A stretch of 64,000 nucleotides of DNA from Heterohyrax brucei (GCA_028571685.1 CM053158.1:57132001-57196000); one strand, 5' to 3'. Counted from the stretch's first letter, positions 10,620-22,198 are shown. Notes: generated by a model not told the origin, from the letters alone. Numbers and translations: made by a program.

Positions 10620-11850
10620 AACTTGTTCCTTTTTATTACTCCCTGAAGTTTAAGTTTATTCTGTCATTGGAAAGCTAGCAAGTCCTGGTTAGCATACTGT
10701 GTGTGTACTGTTTGTTCCAGCGTATGTGCCAGTTATTCATTTTCTCGTGTGGTAACCGTGGCTCAGCTCTGTTAACATTTACTTACCCATAAACTTTACA
10801 CTTATTTTAAGATTTTTTTCTCTGTGTATGTCAAAATGTGTCCCTAAAACTCAAAGGCAAAATGACTTTTATACCCGAATGACAATTGAGGATAATGATT
10901 CTAGTTTATAATCAACTGACTTTGTACATACATTTTTCTGAAGGTGAAACTATCAAAACAAACTTATTTTGCTGCTAAGAGTGAGTGCAATAGAAAAAGT
11001 TAAATAGTTTTTGAGTGAGTTTGTATAAACTGTATAAAATTACCTCATCTAGAGCTCAGTCACCTGAGTAAATCTAATTCAGTTTTGTTCCCATTAAGCT
11101 TCTTTTCCCAAGAGATTCCTTTTCTATTATTGTTCTCTGCGCATTTAGTCTCTCTAGGTACTTCTCTTCTCCCCTCTTGACTTAGAAGTGTTCTGCTGTG
11201 ATTCAGTCTGCTGTAATTCTTACAGAGTTCAGTCTTCATTTGTTATGTGGGATACTTGTGCTGTTTGGCAAAGAAGGAAGTAGTCACATCTTTTAGTATT
11301 TGACAAATGTCATGCTAATAAGTGTGTTTCAACACAGAGATGTTGAATCAACTTTTATATTTGGTTAACAAAATTGATACATGATGGTATAAGAAGATCT
11401 TTGCTGAATTTTCCTTCAGTGTATATAAAAGAATGAAAAATTGCATTTTAAAAACACAACTTAATGTTTCCTTATCATGATAGCCCTTTCCAAAAGTTCC
11501 TTTCACAAATAGTCTGTAGTCACAGACTCTGTATACTAGATAAAATCATCTTTATGTCAGCATATTTCCATATGGAGATTTGCATGGTTTTTAAAACAAA
11601 CAAAAAATCGTATGTTCAATGTGAGACTAAGACTTTGTAGATTTTTCTTCAGCCTCTGAAGTTGTACAGTATTATGGAGTGTTTGTGCTTCCCTTAGAGG
11701 GTAAGCCAGAGGAGAAGTAGGGCATGAGCGTGTTTTCACTCCTTGTTTTAGTTCCCATGTACCTCTAGCTCATGGTAGCCAGTGTGTAGTACGGCAGCAT
11801 CCTGCATGAGGGGAGTTGTAAAGACAGTTAGGCAAAAGCTTTTGCATAGA
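10620..11850. other. No recognised feature
   Basis: AT-rich unassigned sequence. The short frames here have no supporting splice sites or recognisable similarity. Confidence 0.5.
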
Positions 11851-11944
11851 AAGCTAGCCTTACAATCCCCCAAACTGCCCATGTATTCTAGTGCCTTTAA
11901 GCACTAGAGTTGGAGCTCTGGGCTGGTCTGAACAGTGAACATGT

Positions 11945-12175
11945 TCCACTGCCTCCAAAGAAAGGCTTGGCCATCTGCTTCCAAAAACTAAGCCCTCGAA
12001 AACCCCATGGAATTGTTGAAATGGTAGATGTTTTGTTACATTTATATTTACCAAATTATAAAATAAATTAAGAAAAAATATAGAGAACAGAGTTTTACTC
12101 TGACACATACAGGGTTGCCATGAATGGAGAATGCTGTGAGTCGGGTTCATCGTGATTTCAGGGTTGACTGGATGG
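11945..12175 (+). mobile_element. AfroSINE, longer subtype, split by an AT-rich insert
   Basis: CCAAAGAAAGGCTTGGCCATCTGC and AAAACCCCATGGA (to about 12015), then roughly 70 bases of AT-rich sequence (about 12015-12085), then GAGTTTTACTCTGACACATAC and GGGTTGCCATGAATGGA. The insert has no recognisable identity. Confidence 0.6.
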
Positions 12176-12226
12176 AAAATGGTTTCTGTTGTTTGCTTTT
12201 AAACACGGGCGTACCAGCCAGTGGTG

Positions 12227-12300
12227 GGTTGAGATGCTGACCTACCATTCGCAGGTTGAGATGCTGACCTATACCATTGGCAGGTTGGGATGCTGACCCA
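12227..12300 (+). repeat. Three tandem units of 27-29 bp
   Basis: GGTTGAGATGCTGACC starts at 12227 and 12254, and GGTTGGGATGCTGACC at 12283. A small minisatellite-like duplication. Confidence 0.85.
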
Positions 12301-12627
12301 CCAGGAGGAGCACACAGAAGCTCATTCCCTCAGTCTTCATCAGGGACTACTTTGCATAGAATGGCAGTAGGGTCACCCACTAGATTTTATTAGTTTTTGC
12401 CTTTTCTGACTCATTTGATTGTTGTATTCCAGTGCCTCTGTAATTGGGTTTCTAATAAATGTGTATACAGTGTAACTTCAGTGTGTGAGACTAAGTGACA
12501 TGCTAGTGAAGGTGTGGCAGCAGCAGTAAAAACCAGAGGCCGACAAGTTGCTGCAGTCCATTCTTGTCGTGCACATTAGTTAGCTGGGAAATACACAGCT
12601 CTCCAGCCAGAGGGTACCTTATGTGAT

Positions 12628-12835
12628 GGGGTAGAGCTTGGCCTTCAGTGGCAGACAGAGCTCAGTTTAGTTCCAGATTTGTCAGTTCCTGACTGTATGA
12701 TTTTGGCAAGTTGATTAACCTCTCTGAACCTCATTTATTTGATATATAAAATGGAGTTAATAACTTATGGTATTGTATGAAGTAATGCATGAAGTACTTA
12801 ACATAATGTCTGGACCCAATAGTCATTCCATAAAA
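12628..12835 (+). repeat. MIR SINE, sense
   Basis: Ancient tRNA-derived SINE: TGACTGTATGATTTTGGCAAGTTGATTAACCTCTCTGAACCTCA core region, then ATAAAATGGAGTTAATAA and AAGTACTTAACATAATGTCTGG. Confidence 0.8.
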
Positions 12836-12949
12836 TCTATGGCAGTAGTGACTGATATTCAGGTTTATGGTGGTAGTGGTTATTTATATAAAGGTGGCAG
12901 GCAATTTTTCGCATCAGCCACTCAGTGTATATTCTAGTTGGTAAGAATA

Positions 12950-13165
12950 GTTTCTCTAAAGCCAGACTTTCTGGCTTTGAATCTTGACCCTACCACAAAC
13001 TTGCTGGGACAACTAATTTAATATCTGATGTGCCTTGGTGTCTTCATCTGAAATATGGACATGATAATCGTATCTCTCATAGGTCTGTGGTGATGAATCC
13101 ATGAGTTAATATTTAAAACACTACATGGCATGTAGTCAGTACTTATGTTACCTGCTGTTATTTGA
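12950..13165 (+). repeat. MIR SINE, sense
   Basis: Order CTTGCTGGGACAA, CTTCATCTGAAATATGGAC, ATGATAATCGTATCTCTCATAGG, TGAGTTAATATTTAAAAC and TACATGGCATGTAGTCAGTA follows the MIR consensus. Confidence 0.75.
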
Positions 13166-13219
13166 TATTTGTCTTATTCTTGCGCTGTTTTATTCACCAG
13201 GAAAATTGTAGTCTACGCC

Positions 13220-13400
13220 ATATTTCTACCACTGTGCCAGGAATAGGGATGCAGTAAACGAAACAGGGACCATCCTTGTTTTAATGAAGAGCAGGGTATG
13301 GTGGTCCAGAAAGGCATTAGTAAAATATCTCCCAGTTTCGTTATTATAGGCTGTTATGTGAAGAGTGCTGTGAAGATGGCACTAGGAAGACACTGGACAG
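13220..13400 (+). repeat. L2 LINE fragment
   Basis: TGTGCCAGGAATAGGGATGC then a stretch like the L2 3' end (AGAGTGCTGTGAAGATGGCACTAGG). Diverged. Confidence 0.4.
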
Positions 13401-13443
13401 AAAGAAATGAATGAGAACCTAGAGTTTGCTTTCCAAAAGAAGA

Positions 13444-13487
13444 TAGATATATATATATATATATATATACATATGTGTATATATGTA
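13444..13487 (+). repeat. (TA)n microsatellite
   Basis: Alternating TA from about 13448 to 13469, then ATATGTGTATATATG. Confidence 0.95.
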
Positions 13488-13536
13488 GCTTAGAGATAAT
13501 CCAAAAGGACTTTGGTTCTCAAACTTCACCCCCCCC

Positions 13537-13692
13537 CCAAATCCATTGCTGTTGAGTCAGTTCTAACTCACAGTGACCCTGTAGGACAGAGCAGAACTAC
13601 CCTATGCGGTTTCCAGGGAGCACCTAGTGGATTCAGACGGCTGCCTTTTATGGTCACAGCAGAACTGTTAACTACTAAGCCACCAGGGTTTT
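13537..13692 (-). mobile_element. AfroSINE, antisense
   Basis: ATCCATTGCTGTTGAGTCAG through CACCAGGGTTTT; preceded by a C run (13529-13538). Confidence 0.85.
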
Positions 13693-13865
13693 GCAGACTT
13701 GACTGCTCATTAGAAAATCCTAGGGAGCTTTTATCAGTCACCATACCCAGGCTATTCTCTAGACCATTTAACCTTGGGATTGGGATACAGGGAGGTGCCG
13801 AGGCATCAGGATTTTTAAAGCTGTCCAAGTGATTTCCCAGCGCAGCCAGGTTGACGTGATACACA
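13693..13865. repeat. hAT-type MER fragment
   Basis: CTGCTCATTAGAAAATCCTAGGGAGCTTTTA and GGCATCAGGATTTTTAAAGC follow the layout of the palindromic short hAT MERs. It directly abuts the SINE before it. Confidence 0.5.
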
Positions 13866-13869
13866 AGAT

Positions 13870-15575
13870 AGTACCCTTGGCAGGTGGCCTATAGATGGAG
13901 CAGATACAAAAATAGTTGGCATGAATTTCTAGATTCAGGACTCGTGACGATTGTACAGGGGGACATCATAAGTAACTTCTGCAGTTTAAAAGTCTCTTTA
14001 TGGTAATCACAAGGAAATGCTCTGGATTTGCTTCGTCACAAGACTAGTAATTCTGAGCTTGAGTCCTCTATCCCTGGTTTGACTGAGTACGAATCACCTA
14101 GACCTGTCTCTGACAAAATATCCATTGGTATCAATTTTTCACACAGTTACCAGCCATTGTGTCACACTATGGAATTGTTGATTCCTGCTACCTACAATTT
14201 ACCACATTTACTGAAGAGAGAATGTCAGGAGGTAAACCTGGCCCATATGTTACATGAATGTGCTCCTAACTCATGGTTTCTCAGACATGACAAACAAAAT
14301 ATTAAAAGTAATTAAAATTGTTTTTATATTTTAGTTACACATGTATTGAATCCCATTGAAATTTTATTAGGAAGATTGGCAATACAAGCTTTACACTGAG
14401 AGTAAGAGATAGAATGAAAATGGGGACTCAAGTTCTGATGTTCTAAGAGTGCTTTTCTGTATCATACCCTGATGAAGTTACCTTCCAGACACTATTTCAG
14501 ATTTATAACTGTCTGACCTTTCAAAAAAAAAAAAAAAAAAGATCAATAATGTGGAGCAGTATAGATGGAAGAAATGCATGTGCAAAGTCAGTATTTCATA
14601 GTTGATGATGGAATTTGAATGTTTCGTGCCCACCAAATCATTTGATTTAAGGTTTGGGACTACCAGGTGTGACTCTTCAGTGGAGACATACAATAGGACA
14701 AAGGACAGTGAGTTGGCAGGTTACGGGCCTTGAGCCAAATTTAGCTTCCACTGCTTCCTGGAGACTATCTTCTTAAACTCCTCTCTGGGGATGTGCTCTC
14801 TGAATTGTGGACGATTTGCCTCAGAACTTCTAAGCCTCACAGGTTTTGTTACATGGAAAAAGATTTAAATAGGTTTTGTTACATGGAAGAGAAACTCAAA
14901 GTTTCTGTGCCATTGTTGGAATAAAGTGAAATAACTCCATTTTCTCACAAGTGAAAAAAAGTTTTCATTGACATGCTCTCAGTGCATGCCTTGTTTGCAT
15001 TAGCTGGGGATTATTCAGTTTTGCTTTTTGTGTTGTTACCATGAAGTAGACTTAAGTAAATTGCCACACCGGGTCCGAGACTGAGAACTTGTGACTTTGG
15101 AGCTCAGCGTAGTATGCTGAGTGATAATTTGCTGATGATGCGAGTGCTGTTTGTTTATGTGGCACTAATACAAAAAACATGTGACTGTTCAGACCCCAAT
15201 GCTTGCATTTTTATACACTGCTAGGTAGTATGCTTTTGCTTTTTCCTCCTCTCAGCTTCTCAGACCAGGAAGGGAAATGATAGTTAGATGCTCGTACCTT
15301 GGTGTTATCATGAAGTAGCAATTTGGAAGATGGAGAAGGTGAAGGCTGGTTATGTTTGGGTTATAGGAACCACTGTATTGCTAGCAAGAAATAATCCATA
15401 CCCCATGTGTTTCTTCCCCTTCCTAGGCCTAGGATGGGGTCTTCCTGAGTGAGAAATCTGTGTAATGAGCAAGGATACAAATATGAAGCTTGCAAAAATT
15501 GTAGATGACCTGGAAGCACATAGGACTGCCTTAGTGTGGGTTCCGTAAAGGAGCAAAACCACTGAAACAACAATT
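13870..15575. other. Unassigned; one 30-bp tandem duplication
   Basis: No recognised gene or repeat family. A frame at 14028-14315 is open for 95 codons but shows no motif, splice sites or similarity I recognise. There is an A run at 14522-14540. A 30-bp direct duplication has AGGTTTTGTTACATGGAA at 14841 and again at 14871. Confidence 0.5.
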
Positions 15576-15579
15576 TATT

Positions 15580-15697
15580 ATTGTTGTTTTTTGCCTTCAA
15601 GTTGATTCTGGCTCATAAGATCGCTGCTCCATAGGATTTCAAAGGAATGGCTGGTGGATTCAGACACCTGACTTTTGGTTAGCCGCCACTGGGACTC
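15580..15697 (-). mobile_element. AfroSINE, antisense, internally shortened
   Basis: TTGCCTTCAAGTTGATTCTGG, GGTTAGCCGCC and ACTGGGACTCC. The middle of the element is partly lost. Confidence 0.75.
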
Positions 15698-15699
15698 CA

Positions 15700-16130
15700 A
15701 AACATATATGGATACATACAGAAATTTACTACAAGGAAATAGCTGATGCAGTTGTGAGGAAATTGTTGATGCAGCTGTGGTGGCTGAAGAGTGCCCAGTC
15801 TGTGGGTCAGACGACAGACTGATGTAATTGCAGGACCTGATAAACCTAAAACTGCAGGTCAAGTGACAAGCTGGAGGCCCCTGCTGGCCTGTGTCTCAGG
15901 AACTGGAGTCAGAAGCCAAGAAGACTGTAGGATTGGAAAGAGAATGAGCTTTGCCAGAACATTCCTTTACATCATGGATGCAGGCCACACTTCCAGGAAA
16001 ATTTCTTTTCTTACTGATTGGCTGCTGTTATCGGATCACAAAGTCGGAGGTGATATTGTGGTATCTAACACCCCCGCTGATAATTGTTAGGTCTAGCTAA
16101 ATTGACACGTAGTATCAACCATCGCAATGG
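15700..16130 (-). mobile_element. Afrotherian ERVL/MaLR-like LTR, antisense
   Basis: Read on the minus strand it opens TGGTTGATACTACGTGTCAATTTAGC, similar to the 5' ends of the LTR copies at 21589-22198 and 34880-35240, and continues with repeated CAGC, TGACCTGC and CTGACCC blocks as in the copies near 46.7 and 53 kb. No internal retroviral genes are attached. Non-coding. Confidence 0.55.
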
Positions 16131-16199
16131 GGCATTTACAAAAAAAAAGAAGAAACGTGTACAAGTCGAAAAAAAAGAATAGCTGCTAAGGGTGCTTAT

Positions 16200-16734
16200 G
16201 TATAAAACAAAAACCTCATGGGATTTAGTTACTCGATTTGGAGGTTTTAGGTCATGGTTTCTTGGGATGTCTTGGTTAACTGACCCAATAACACACATTT
16301 AGTGCTTCTGTTCTACCTCCTAGTTCTCTGGAATCTTAAAAGTTTGCAAGCAGCCATCCAAAGCACAACAGTTGGTCTGTGTTTGCCTGGAGCAACAGAG
16401 GAAGCAGGAGAGTCAGGAGGATATGGAATGTGGGGCTAATTGCCTTCAGGAACATGCCTTCTTTGCCATGAGACCAGAGGAACTATTTGGTGCCTAGCTA
16501 CCATTGCTGAACATTTGATCAGAGATTACATAGAAGAATCCTGATCAAAAAGGGTGCAAATACAGAACAGAATTATATATTTTCATGGACTACAGACTTC
16601 CTGAAGTCTTAAAACCAAGCAGTAGTTGAGCTTAACTAGTAAACAGTGTCTCCTTTAACCATTATGCTCTTTTAAGAACTATCTATATGGGGTCAAATTT
16701 ATTATAGATTAGATGGGGAACCATGGGGGTAAGA
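16200..16734 (+). mobile_element. LINE-1 3' UTR, first part, sense
   Basis: GGTTTTAGGTCATGGTTTC, TGGAATCTTAAAAGTTTGCAAGC and CTATTTGGTGCCTAGCTACCA lie in the order of an afrotherian L1 3' UTR. It continues at 17247 after an LTR insertion. Confidence 0.7.
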
Positions 16735-17246
16735 AGGAGGCAATGGAATTGTATCCCTCCAAAAAATGTGTGTATCACTTTAACTGGGCCATGATTCCTG
16801 ATACTATGTGATTTTCCTGTATGTTGTGAATCTTTATTATGTTAATGAGGGAGGATGGGCTGCAGTTGTGTTAGTGAGGCTGGATTCAGTCTAAGAGATT
16901 GAATTGTATCTTGAGGCAGTCTCTTGGGAAATAAAAGGAAAGGGAAGCACACAGAGAGCTGGAGACCTCATACCACCAGGAAAGAAGCTTCTCAGACACA
17001 AGGACCCCTGATCCAAAGAATGCATCATTTGGGCTCAGGGTCCTTGCACCTCAGAAGCTCCAAGTCCAGGGGAAATTGACTACAAGGATGTTAGTTCAGA
17101 GCTGATAAGAGAGGGAGAGCTTTTCTTTGGAGCTAATGCCCTGAATTTGGACTGTTAGCCTGCTTTACTGTGAGGAAATAAATTTCCTTTTGTTACAGGC
17201 ATCTCCTTGTGGTATTTCTGTTATAGCAACACTAGATAACTAAGAC
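16735..17246 (+). mobile_element. Solo LTR, ERVL/MaLR-like, sense, nearly complete
   Basis: Opens near GAATTGTATCCCTCC and closes ACACTAGATAACTAAGACA, the end shared by MLT1-class LTRs. Near the 3' end GGAAATAAATTTCC supplies an AATAAA polyadenylation signal. The complement of the same element lies at 21589-22198. No gag, pol or env sequence beside it, so it is a solo LTR, left by recombination between two LTRs or inserted as such. It splits an L1 3' UTR, so it is younger than that L1. Confidence 0.75.
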
Positions 17247-17397
17247 AGGGAATAACAACTTTGAAAACGAGGGTGAGAGTGTTTGTACAACTTGAAGACT
17301 GTAATGTGTGTCACTAAGTGGCATATGTAGAAACTGTTAAATTAGTGTGTTTTCTATGCATATTCTCAACAATAAAAATACAATTTTTAAAAAACGA
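17247..17397 (+). mobile_element. LINE-1 3' UTR, second part, with A-rich end
   Basis: ACAACTTGAAGACTGTAATGTGTGTCACT, TGTAGAAACTGTTAAATTAG, then CTCAACAATAAAAATACAATTTTTAAAAAA, a typical L1 3' terminus. Confidence 0.7.
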
Positions 17398-17815
17398 AAT
17401 GCAGGAAAAATTAAAAGGGATTCATTGAGCCACTGAAGTATATCTTTAAATCTAATTTTAAATGAAGCTTCTTTTTAAGAAAAACAGTTCTTTTAAAACC
17501 TTATATGCATCAGTATCTTTGAATTAGGGAGTATGTTCTTAGAATTATAGAGGTGAGAATTTCTACATACGAAAGAAAGTATCCTAAGCCAAGGTAAATT
17601 TGAACAAATACAGTAAAACAGCATGCTGTTGTGAAAGGAGGCCAAGCTCTTTACGATCACCAAACAAATCAGATCAGGGCTCATCACTGTCAGCTAGTTA
17701 GTCCATCCCTGGAAATACGTAAAATGAGGCCAGCAAGAACACAGCAAATAAACTTTCTTTTTGGAAGTTATTTTGAGACAGGTTTTGTATAGTAATATCC
17801 ACCTCTTAAATGTAT

Positions 17816-17972
17816 AAACCCAGTGCCATTGAACTGATTCCAACTCATAACGACCCCATAGGACAGAACAGAACTGCTCCATAGAGTTTCCAAGGAGCGA
17901 CTGGTAGATTTAAAATGCTGACCTTTTGGTTAGCATACATAGCACTTTAACCATTACACCACCAGAGTTTTC
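17816..17972 (-). mobile_element. AfroSINE, antisense
   Basis: CCCAGTGCCATTGAACTGATTCC through CACCAGAGTTTT. An A run follows at 18001-18018. Confidence 0.85.
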
Positions 17973-18019
17973 TCTTAAATGTATAAAAAAGGTAAATTCT
18001 AAAAAAAAAAAAAAAAAAT

Positions 18020-18965
18020 TTAGTATCAGAATGTCTTCCATGATTCTGTCATAATATTTGATGGGCAGTATATAATCACAAGAAGATGGCACTGACTTTT
18101 CTACTTTCTTCCTGGCACTAAGGACACCAGCAGTAGTTTCCTTTAAAGAACAGAATAAGCTTGATAAGAGAAGTCAAGGGACGAACTCTTGTTACATTTA
18201 CTTAAAACAAATGGCTTTCATTAGTGACAATTCACACAGTTATTACTGCATTTGGGAAGCCCTAAGGGTATTCAGAACTGGTAGTGCCTGATACTCAAAA
18301 ATTAGAAAGTAGCCTTACGTCTTTCCCAAAAGAAATCTCAATTTAAAATGAAGTTAGCTCCAAATTCAAATAGTTAACTTATTTTCACTGTGAAATAAGA
18401 TGTCTAATATCTACTCTTGATGTTGTAGAGTTCTAGTGAAAAAGTCTTAAAAATTAAGACATTTTTTGATACTGTCTAAAACATCTTTTAACATTCGTTC
18501 TTTTGAAATTCTAAATTTTTATTCATCGTGGATTTCTTTAAAAATCAAGAAGTTATGAAATAAGTGTCTATGAGAACTGTTGCATTTCCGAAATAATTTA
18601 GTTTTGTAGTTTAATTCATAGTCATAAAAGATTTGGAATACAGGAAAGCACTAAATAAAATCAAGTCTTCTACAACCCCTCTACTCAGAGGAACTATTAT
18701 TAACATAGGGCCTATCTGCTTTCAGTAGATTGTTTCTTTTCGTATAAATATACATGTGTTTTAAACTAAAATTGAGATCATACTTTTTTTTCCACTTAAC
18801 AATATAATTAAAAATATTACCATAGAATTAAATTAAATAGAATTAAATCGTGTTACCGTATCATTACTTTTCTACAACAAGGTTTTTAGTAAATGGATCA
18901 TATTCTGTGAATTTACTGTCATATATTGAGTTATTTTCATGTTTTTGTCTTTTTGCTGTCACTAT
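18020..18965. other. No recognised feature
   Basis: AT-rich unassigned sequence between a SINE and the SLC2A8 pseudogene. Confidence 0.5.
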
Positions 18966-18972
18966 AATGTGT

Positions 18973-19980
18973 TCAGCTGGCCTCAGTCATTGTAGGTGTT
19001 ACCCAGGTGGCGTACACCATCCTGGCAGCACTCATGGTGGATGGAGCTCAGCACAAGCTGCTCCTGGCCATGTCAGTGTGATCTTGGTGCTCAGTACTAG
19101 CACTTTGGTGCCTCCTTCAAACTGACCCAGGTTGGCACCAACATATCCCGGCCTGTGGACCTCTTTGTACCCATCTTCATGGAGCATATCAGTGCCAATT
19201 CAGAGCTGGCCTGGTTGGCTGTGGGAAACATGTGCTTTTTCACTGCTGGGCTGGGGGCCTATCCCCTGGCTGCTTGTTTCAGAGATCTTTGTGGACATTA
19301 AGGGTCTGGCCATTGGCGTGTTCGTCCTCACCAGCTGGCTCATGGCTTTTATGATGACAAGCGTTCAGCAGTCTTATGGAGGTTCTCAGGCTCCGTGGCT
19401 TCTTCTGACTCACTTCTACCTTCTGCATATTCAGCATCCTCTCACTGTGTTCTGTGTCCTTGAAACCAAAAGGGTGACTGTAGAAAAAAATCATAACCCA
19501 TTATGAGGGATGGTAACCACTCCTTCTTGTGCCTAGCTGGCCCTCTTAGCTGAGGTGGCCTTGAGCTTCAGAGAAGACGAACCCAGTCCCAAAGCCCTGC
19601 TGCATCTAGGCCCAAAGGGAGGTGTGGCCAAAACCACAACCCCTTCGAGGCTTGGCATCTGGCATCCCTTCTTCCTGTGTGGATTTCTGCAATCCAGCAA
19701 CTGGCAGTATGAGATGCCAACCTCTTGATCCAGTTTTCTACTACTGCTTTGCAGACTCCAAAGCAAGGAATAACTTAGAGTCTTTGCAGTCCTGTGGTCA
19801 ACCTTCCATGGACCACCTCCTTTACAGTACTGAAGCAGCAAAAGAGAAAGACTCTTGAGTCCTTGTTTTCTAGCTGGAGATGCTTTTGGTTGCTGGCCAC
19901 ACAGTTTTTGCTCTCAAGATGTTTGATTATCAGGAAGTAACTTTGTTTGCCAAGTGGAGATTTGACTGATTAAAAAAAAA
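18973..19980 (+). pseudogene. SLC2A8: Processed pseudogene of SLC2A8 (GLUT8), 3' part
   Basis: The parent gene encodes a facilitative hexose transporter with 12 membrane segments, acting mainly in intracellular membranes. Here only the C-terminal part is present, without introns. Recognisable pieces: a segment like LSTSTFGASFKLTQ (about 19091-19131, across a one-base frameshift), LAWLAVGNMCFF (about 19205-19242), GWGPIPWLLVSEIF (about 19251-19292), KGLAIGVFVLTSWLMAF (19300-19350), FSSLMEVLR (19364 onward, another frame) and THYEG with TAA at 19514-19516. At least three frameshifts and several stops kill it. The copy is 5'-truncated near 18973. The following 450 bases would be 3' UTR, ending in an A run at 19972-19980. 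SLC2A6 is the nearest alternative, but the FKLTQ, LMEVLR and ITxHxEG pieces favour SLC2A8. Probably made by L1 retrotransposition. Confidence 0.85.
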
Positions 19981-20069
19981 GGCGGAAGGAACTGCAGAAA
20001 AATTTCAAAATGCCTCAAATTCCAATGTTGAAGAAGTGTATGGAGAAAAAAATTGAATGACATAGGGAG

Positions 20070-20958
20070 TTTCAAAGAAGAAGGAAGGAAGGAATACAGA
20101 GTCACTGTATTAATTGGTCAACATTCAATAATTTTAGGAGGTAGAGTGTGATCAAGAACTGATGGCAGTAAAGGAAGAAGTCCAAGCTGCTCTGAAGGCA
20201 TTGAAGAAAAACAAGGTTCCAGAAATTGACAGAATACCAATTGAAATGTTTCAGCAAACAGATACAACACTGGAAGCACTCACCTGTCTCTGCCAGGAAA
20301 TTTAGAGGACAGCTACCTGGCCACCCAACTGGAAGAGATTCATATTTGTGGTCATTCCAAAAAGATGTGATCCAAAGGAATGAGGAATTACTGAACAATA
20401 TCACAAGTGCAGAAGACAATTTAGAAACAGTTGTCACGATACCTTGACAGTGAACTTCAAAAAATTCAAGCCAGGTTAAGAAAAGATGATAGAAAAAAGA
20501 ATACCATTTCTGATGTCAGATGGATCGTGACTGAAAGCAGAGAATGTATTTTGTTGAGTATGCAAAAGGCATTGGATTGTGTGGATCATAACAAATTATG
20601 GATAACAATGCAAAGAATGGGAAATCCAGATCACTTCCGTGTGCTTATGCTGAACCTGTACATAGACCAAAAACAAAGGAGATGCTGTGTTGTTTAAAAT
20701 TAGGAAAGGTATGTGTCAGAATTGTATCCTTTCACTGTACTTAGTCTGTATACCGAGCGTGTTATCTGAGAAAGTGGACTATGAAGAAGAGCTTGACACC
20801 AGTACTCTAAGACAACTCATTAATAACCTATGATGTTCAGATGGTATAACCTTACTTGCCGAAATCAAAGAGGACTGGAAGCAGTTCCTGATGAAGCTCA
20901 AAGACTACAGCCTACAGTGTGGATTACACAGCAATATAAAGAAAAGAAAAACCCCAAA
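20070..20958 (+). mobile_element. RTE/BovB-type LINE, pol fragment
   Basis: Encodes a decayed stretch of RTE-clade reverse transcriptase: an ALKALKKNKVP-like motif (about 20190-20220), RIPIEMFQQ, PPNWKR (about 20320), then ALDCVDHNKLW (about 20567-20600) and DHFRVLMLNLY. The catalytic YADD position reads CSDG in the best frame (about 20828-20845), and there are frame breaks at 20306, 20447 and 20697, so no active enzyme. 5' and 3' ends are missing. This LINE family is widespread in afrotherians and is the likely source of enzyme for the SINEs here. Confidence 0.85.
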
Positions 20959-21149
20959 TGTTAGAACAAGTGAACATGTAGATGCTTAAACATTGGCAGA
21001 TTTCTTCAGATAATTTGTGTATAACTAAATAAATCTAGCTGTAATGATAGTTTGCTAAAGACATATTCTTATCATCAAGATTATCTTAGCATAACTTAGT
21101 AAACCAGCTGATACTAAAATGTTAAAACTGCGTCACAAAAATCAGTATC

Positions 21150-21306
21150 AAGAAACCAAACCCTTTGCTATTGAGTGGATTCCAAATCACAGCAATCCTA
21201 TAAGACAGAATAGAACTACTGCTTAGGGATTGCAAGAAGCGTAGATTCAAACTGCTAGATGTTCATTTAGTAGCTGAGCTCCCAACCACTGTGTCACCAT
21301 GCCTCC
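21150..21306 (-). mobile_element. AfroSINE, antisense
   Basis: GAAACCAAACCCTTTGCTATTG through CACCATGCCTCC; well diverged. Confidence 0.8.
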
Positions 21307-21588
21307 CCAAAAGTCCATATATGTTACAGTATATGGTATAAAATTTTTAATCTTGTGCTAAAGCACAAGGAACTTGTGCTACCAACTTTGCATCTTGCAA
21401 GAATGAACGTATGCTCTTTAAAAATGTTATTTTTAATGTAAATATATTTACATATGAGAATTTTCTATTGTTTATTTTTTCCATATATTAAAGAAATGAA
21501 TTACTGTATTAAAATTGCCTCAGGTTACAATTCCAGAAAGAAGCTTATTTGCTGTGTTCTTCATGGACTCATTTTATGAATTCCCATG

Positions 21589-22198
21589 TGTCTTAGTTGT
21601 CTAGTTTTAGTGTAACAAAAATGCCACAAGTAGAGAGCTTTAACAAAGAGAAATACACTCTCTTGCAATCCAGTAGGCTACAAGTCCAAATTCAGGGCTC
21701 CTGGGGAAGGCTTTCTATCTGTGTTGGCTCTGGAAGAAGGGCCTTGTCTTCAATCTACCCCTAGCTGAGGAACCTCTCAGGTGCTGGGACCCTGGGTCCA
21801 AAGGACACCCTCTCTTCCTTTTGCTGCTTTCTTGGTAGAATGAGGTCTCCACTCTGCATGCTTTTCTTTCCTTTTATCTCCTGTAAGATAAAAGGTGGTA
21901 CAGGTCACACCCCACGTAAGTTCCCTGTACATTGGATCAGGGATGTGACCTGGATAAGGGTATTGTGTCCCACCCTAATCAGCAGCCTTAGTTTTTAACC
22001 ACTATGTCACCGGGGTTTCCTAATCCTCTTTAAGATAGTCTTCTTGCCCCTGTAGCCATAGGCAGAGATTAGGATTTACAACACTTAGGGAAATGACATC
22101 TGTCGCAAAATAAAGGACAGCCACACAATACTGGGAATGATGACCTAACAAAAGTTGACACATATTTTTGGGGGGGGGGACACAATTCAGTCATGACA
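21589..22198 (-). mobile_element. Solo LTR, ERVL/MaLR-like, antisense
   Basis: Runs from TGTCTTAGTTGTCTAG (21589) to TCATGACA (22198), with TG..CA termini. The interior is the complement of 16735-17246, including CCTGGGTCCAAAGGACA and GAATGAGGTCTCCA. A G run sits at 22171-22180. A SINE head fragment interrupts it at 21981-22018. No internal retroviral genes. Confidence 0.75.
21981..22018 (-). mobile_element. AfroSINE head-only insertion inside the LTR
   Basis: Only the first 38 or so bases of an AfroSINE are present, ending in CACCGGGGTTT on the plus strand. CCTAATC lies on both sides (21974-21980 and 22019-22025), which looks like a target-site duplication. Confidence 0.6.

Noticed and set aside
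14028..14315. 95-codon plus-strand frame as a candidate exon
   Set aside because: No recognised domain and no convincing splice sites at its ends; length is within chance for a window of this size.
20226..20697. Two overlapping frames as a novel gene
   Set aside because: They are pieces of one decayed RTE reverse transcriptase separated by a frameshift.
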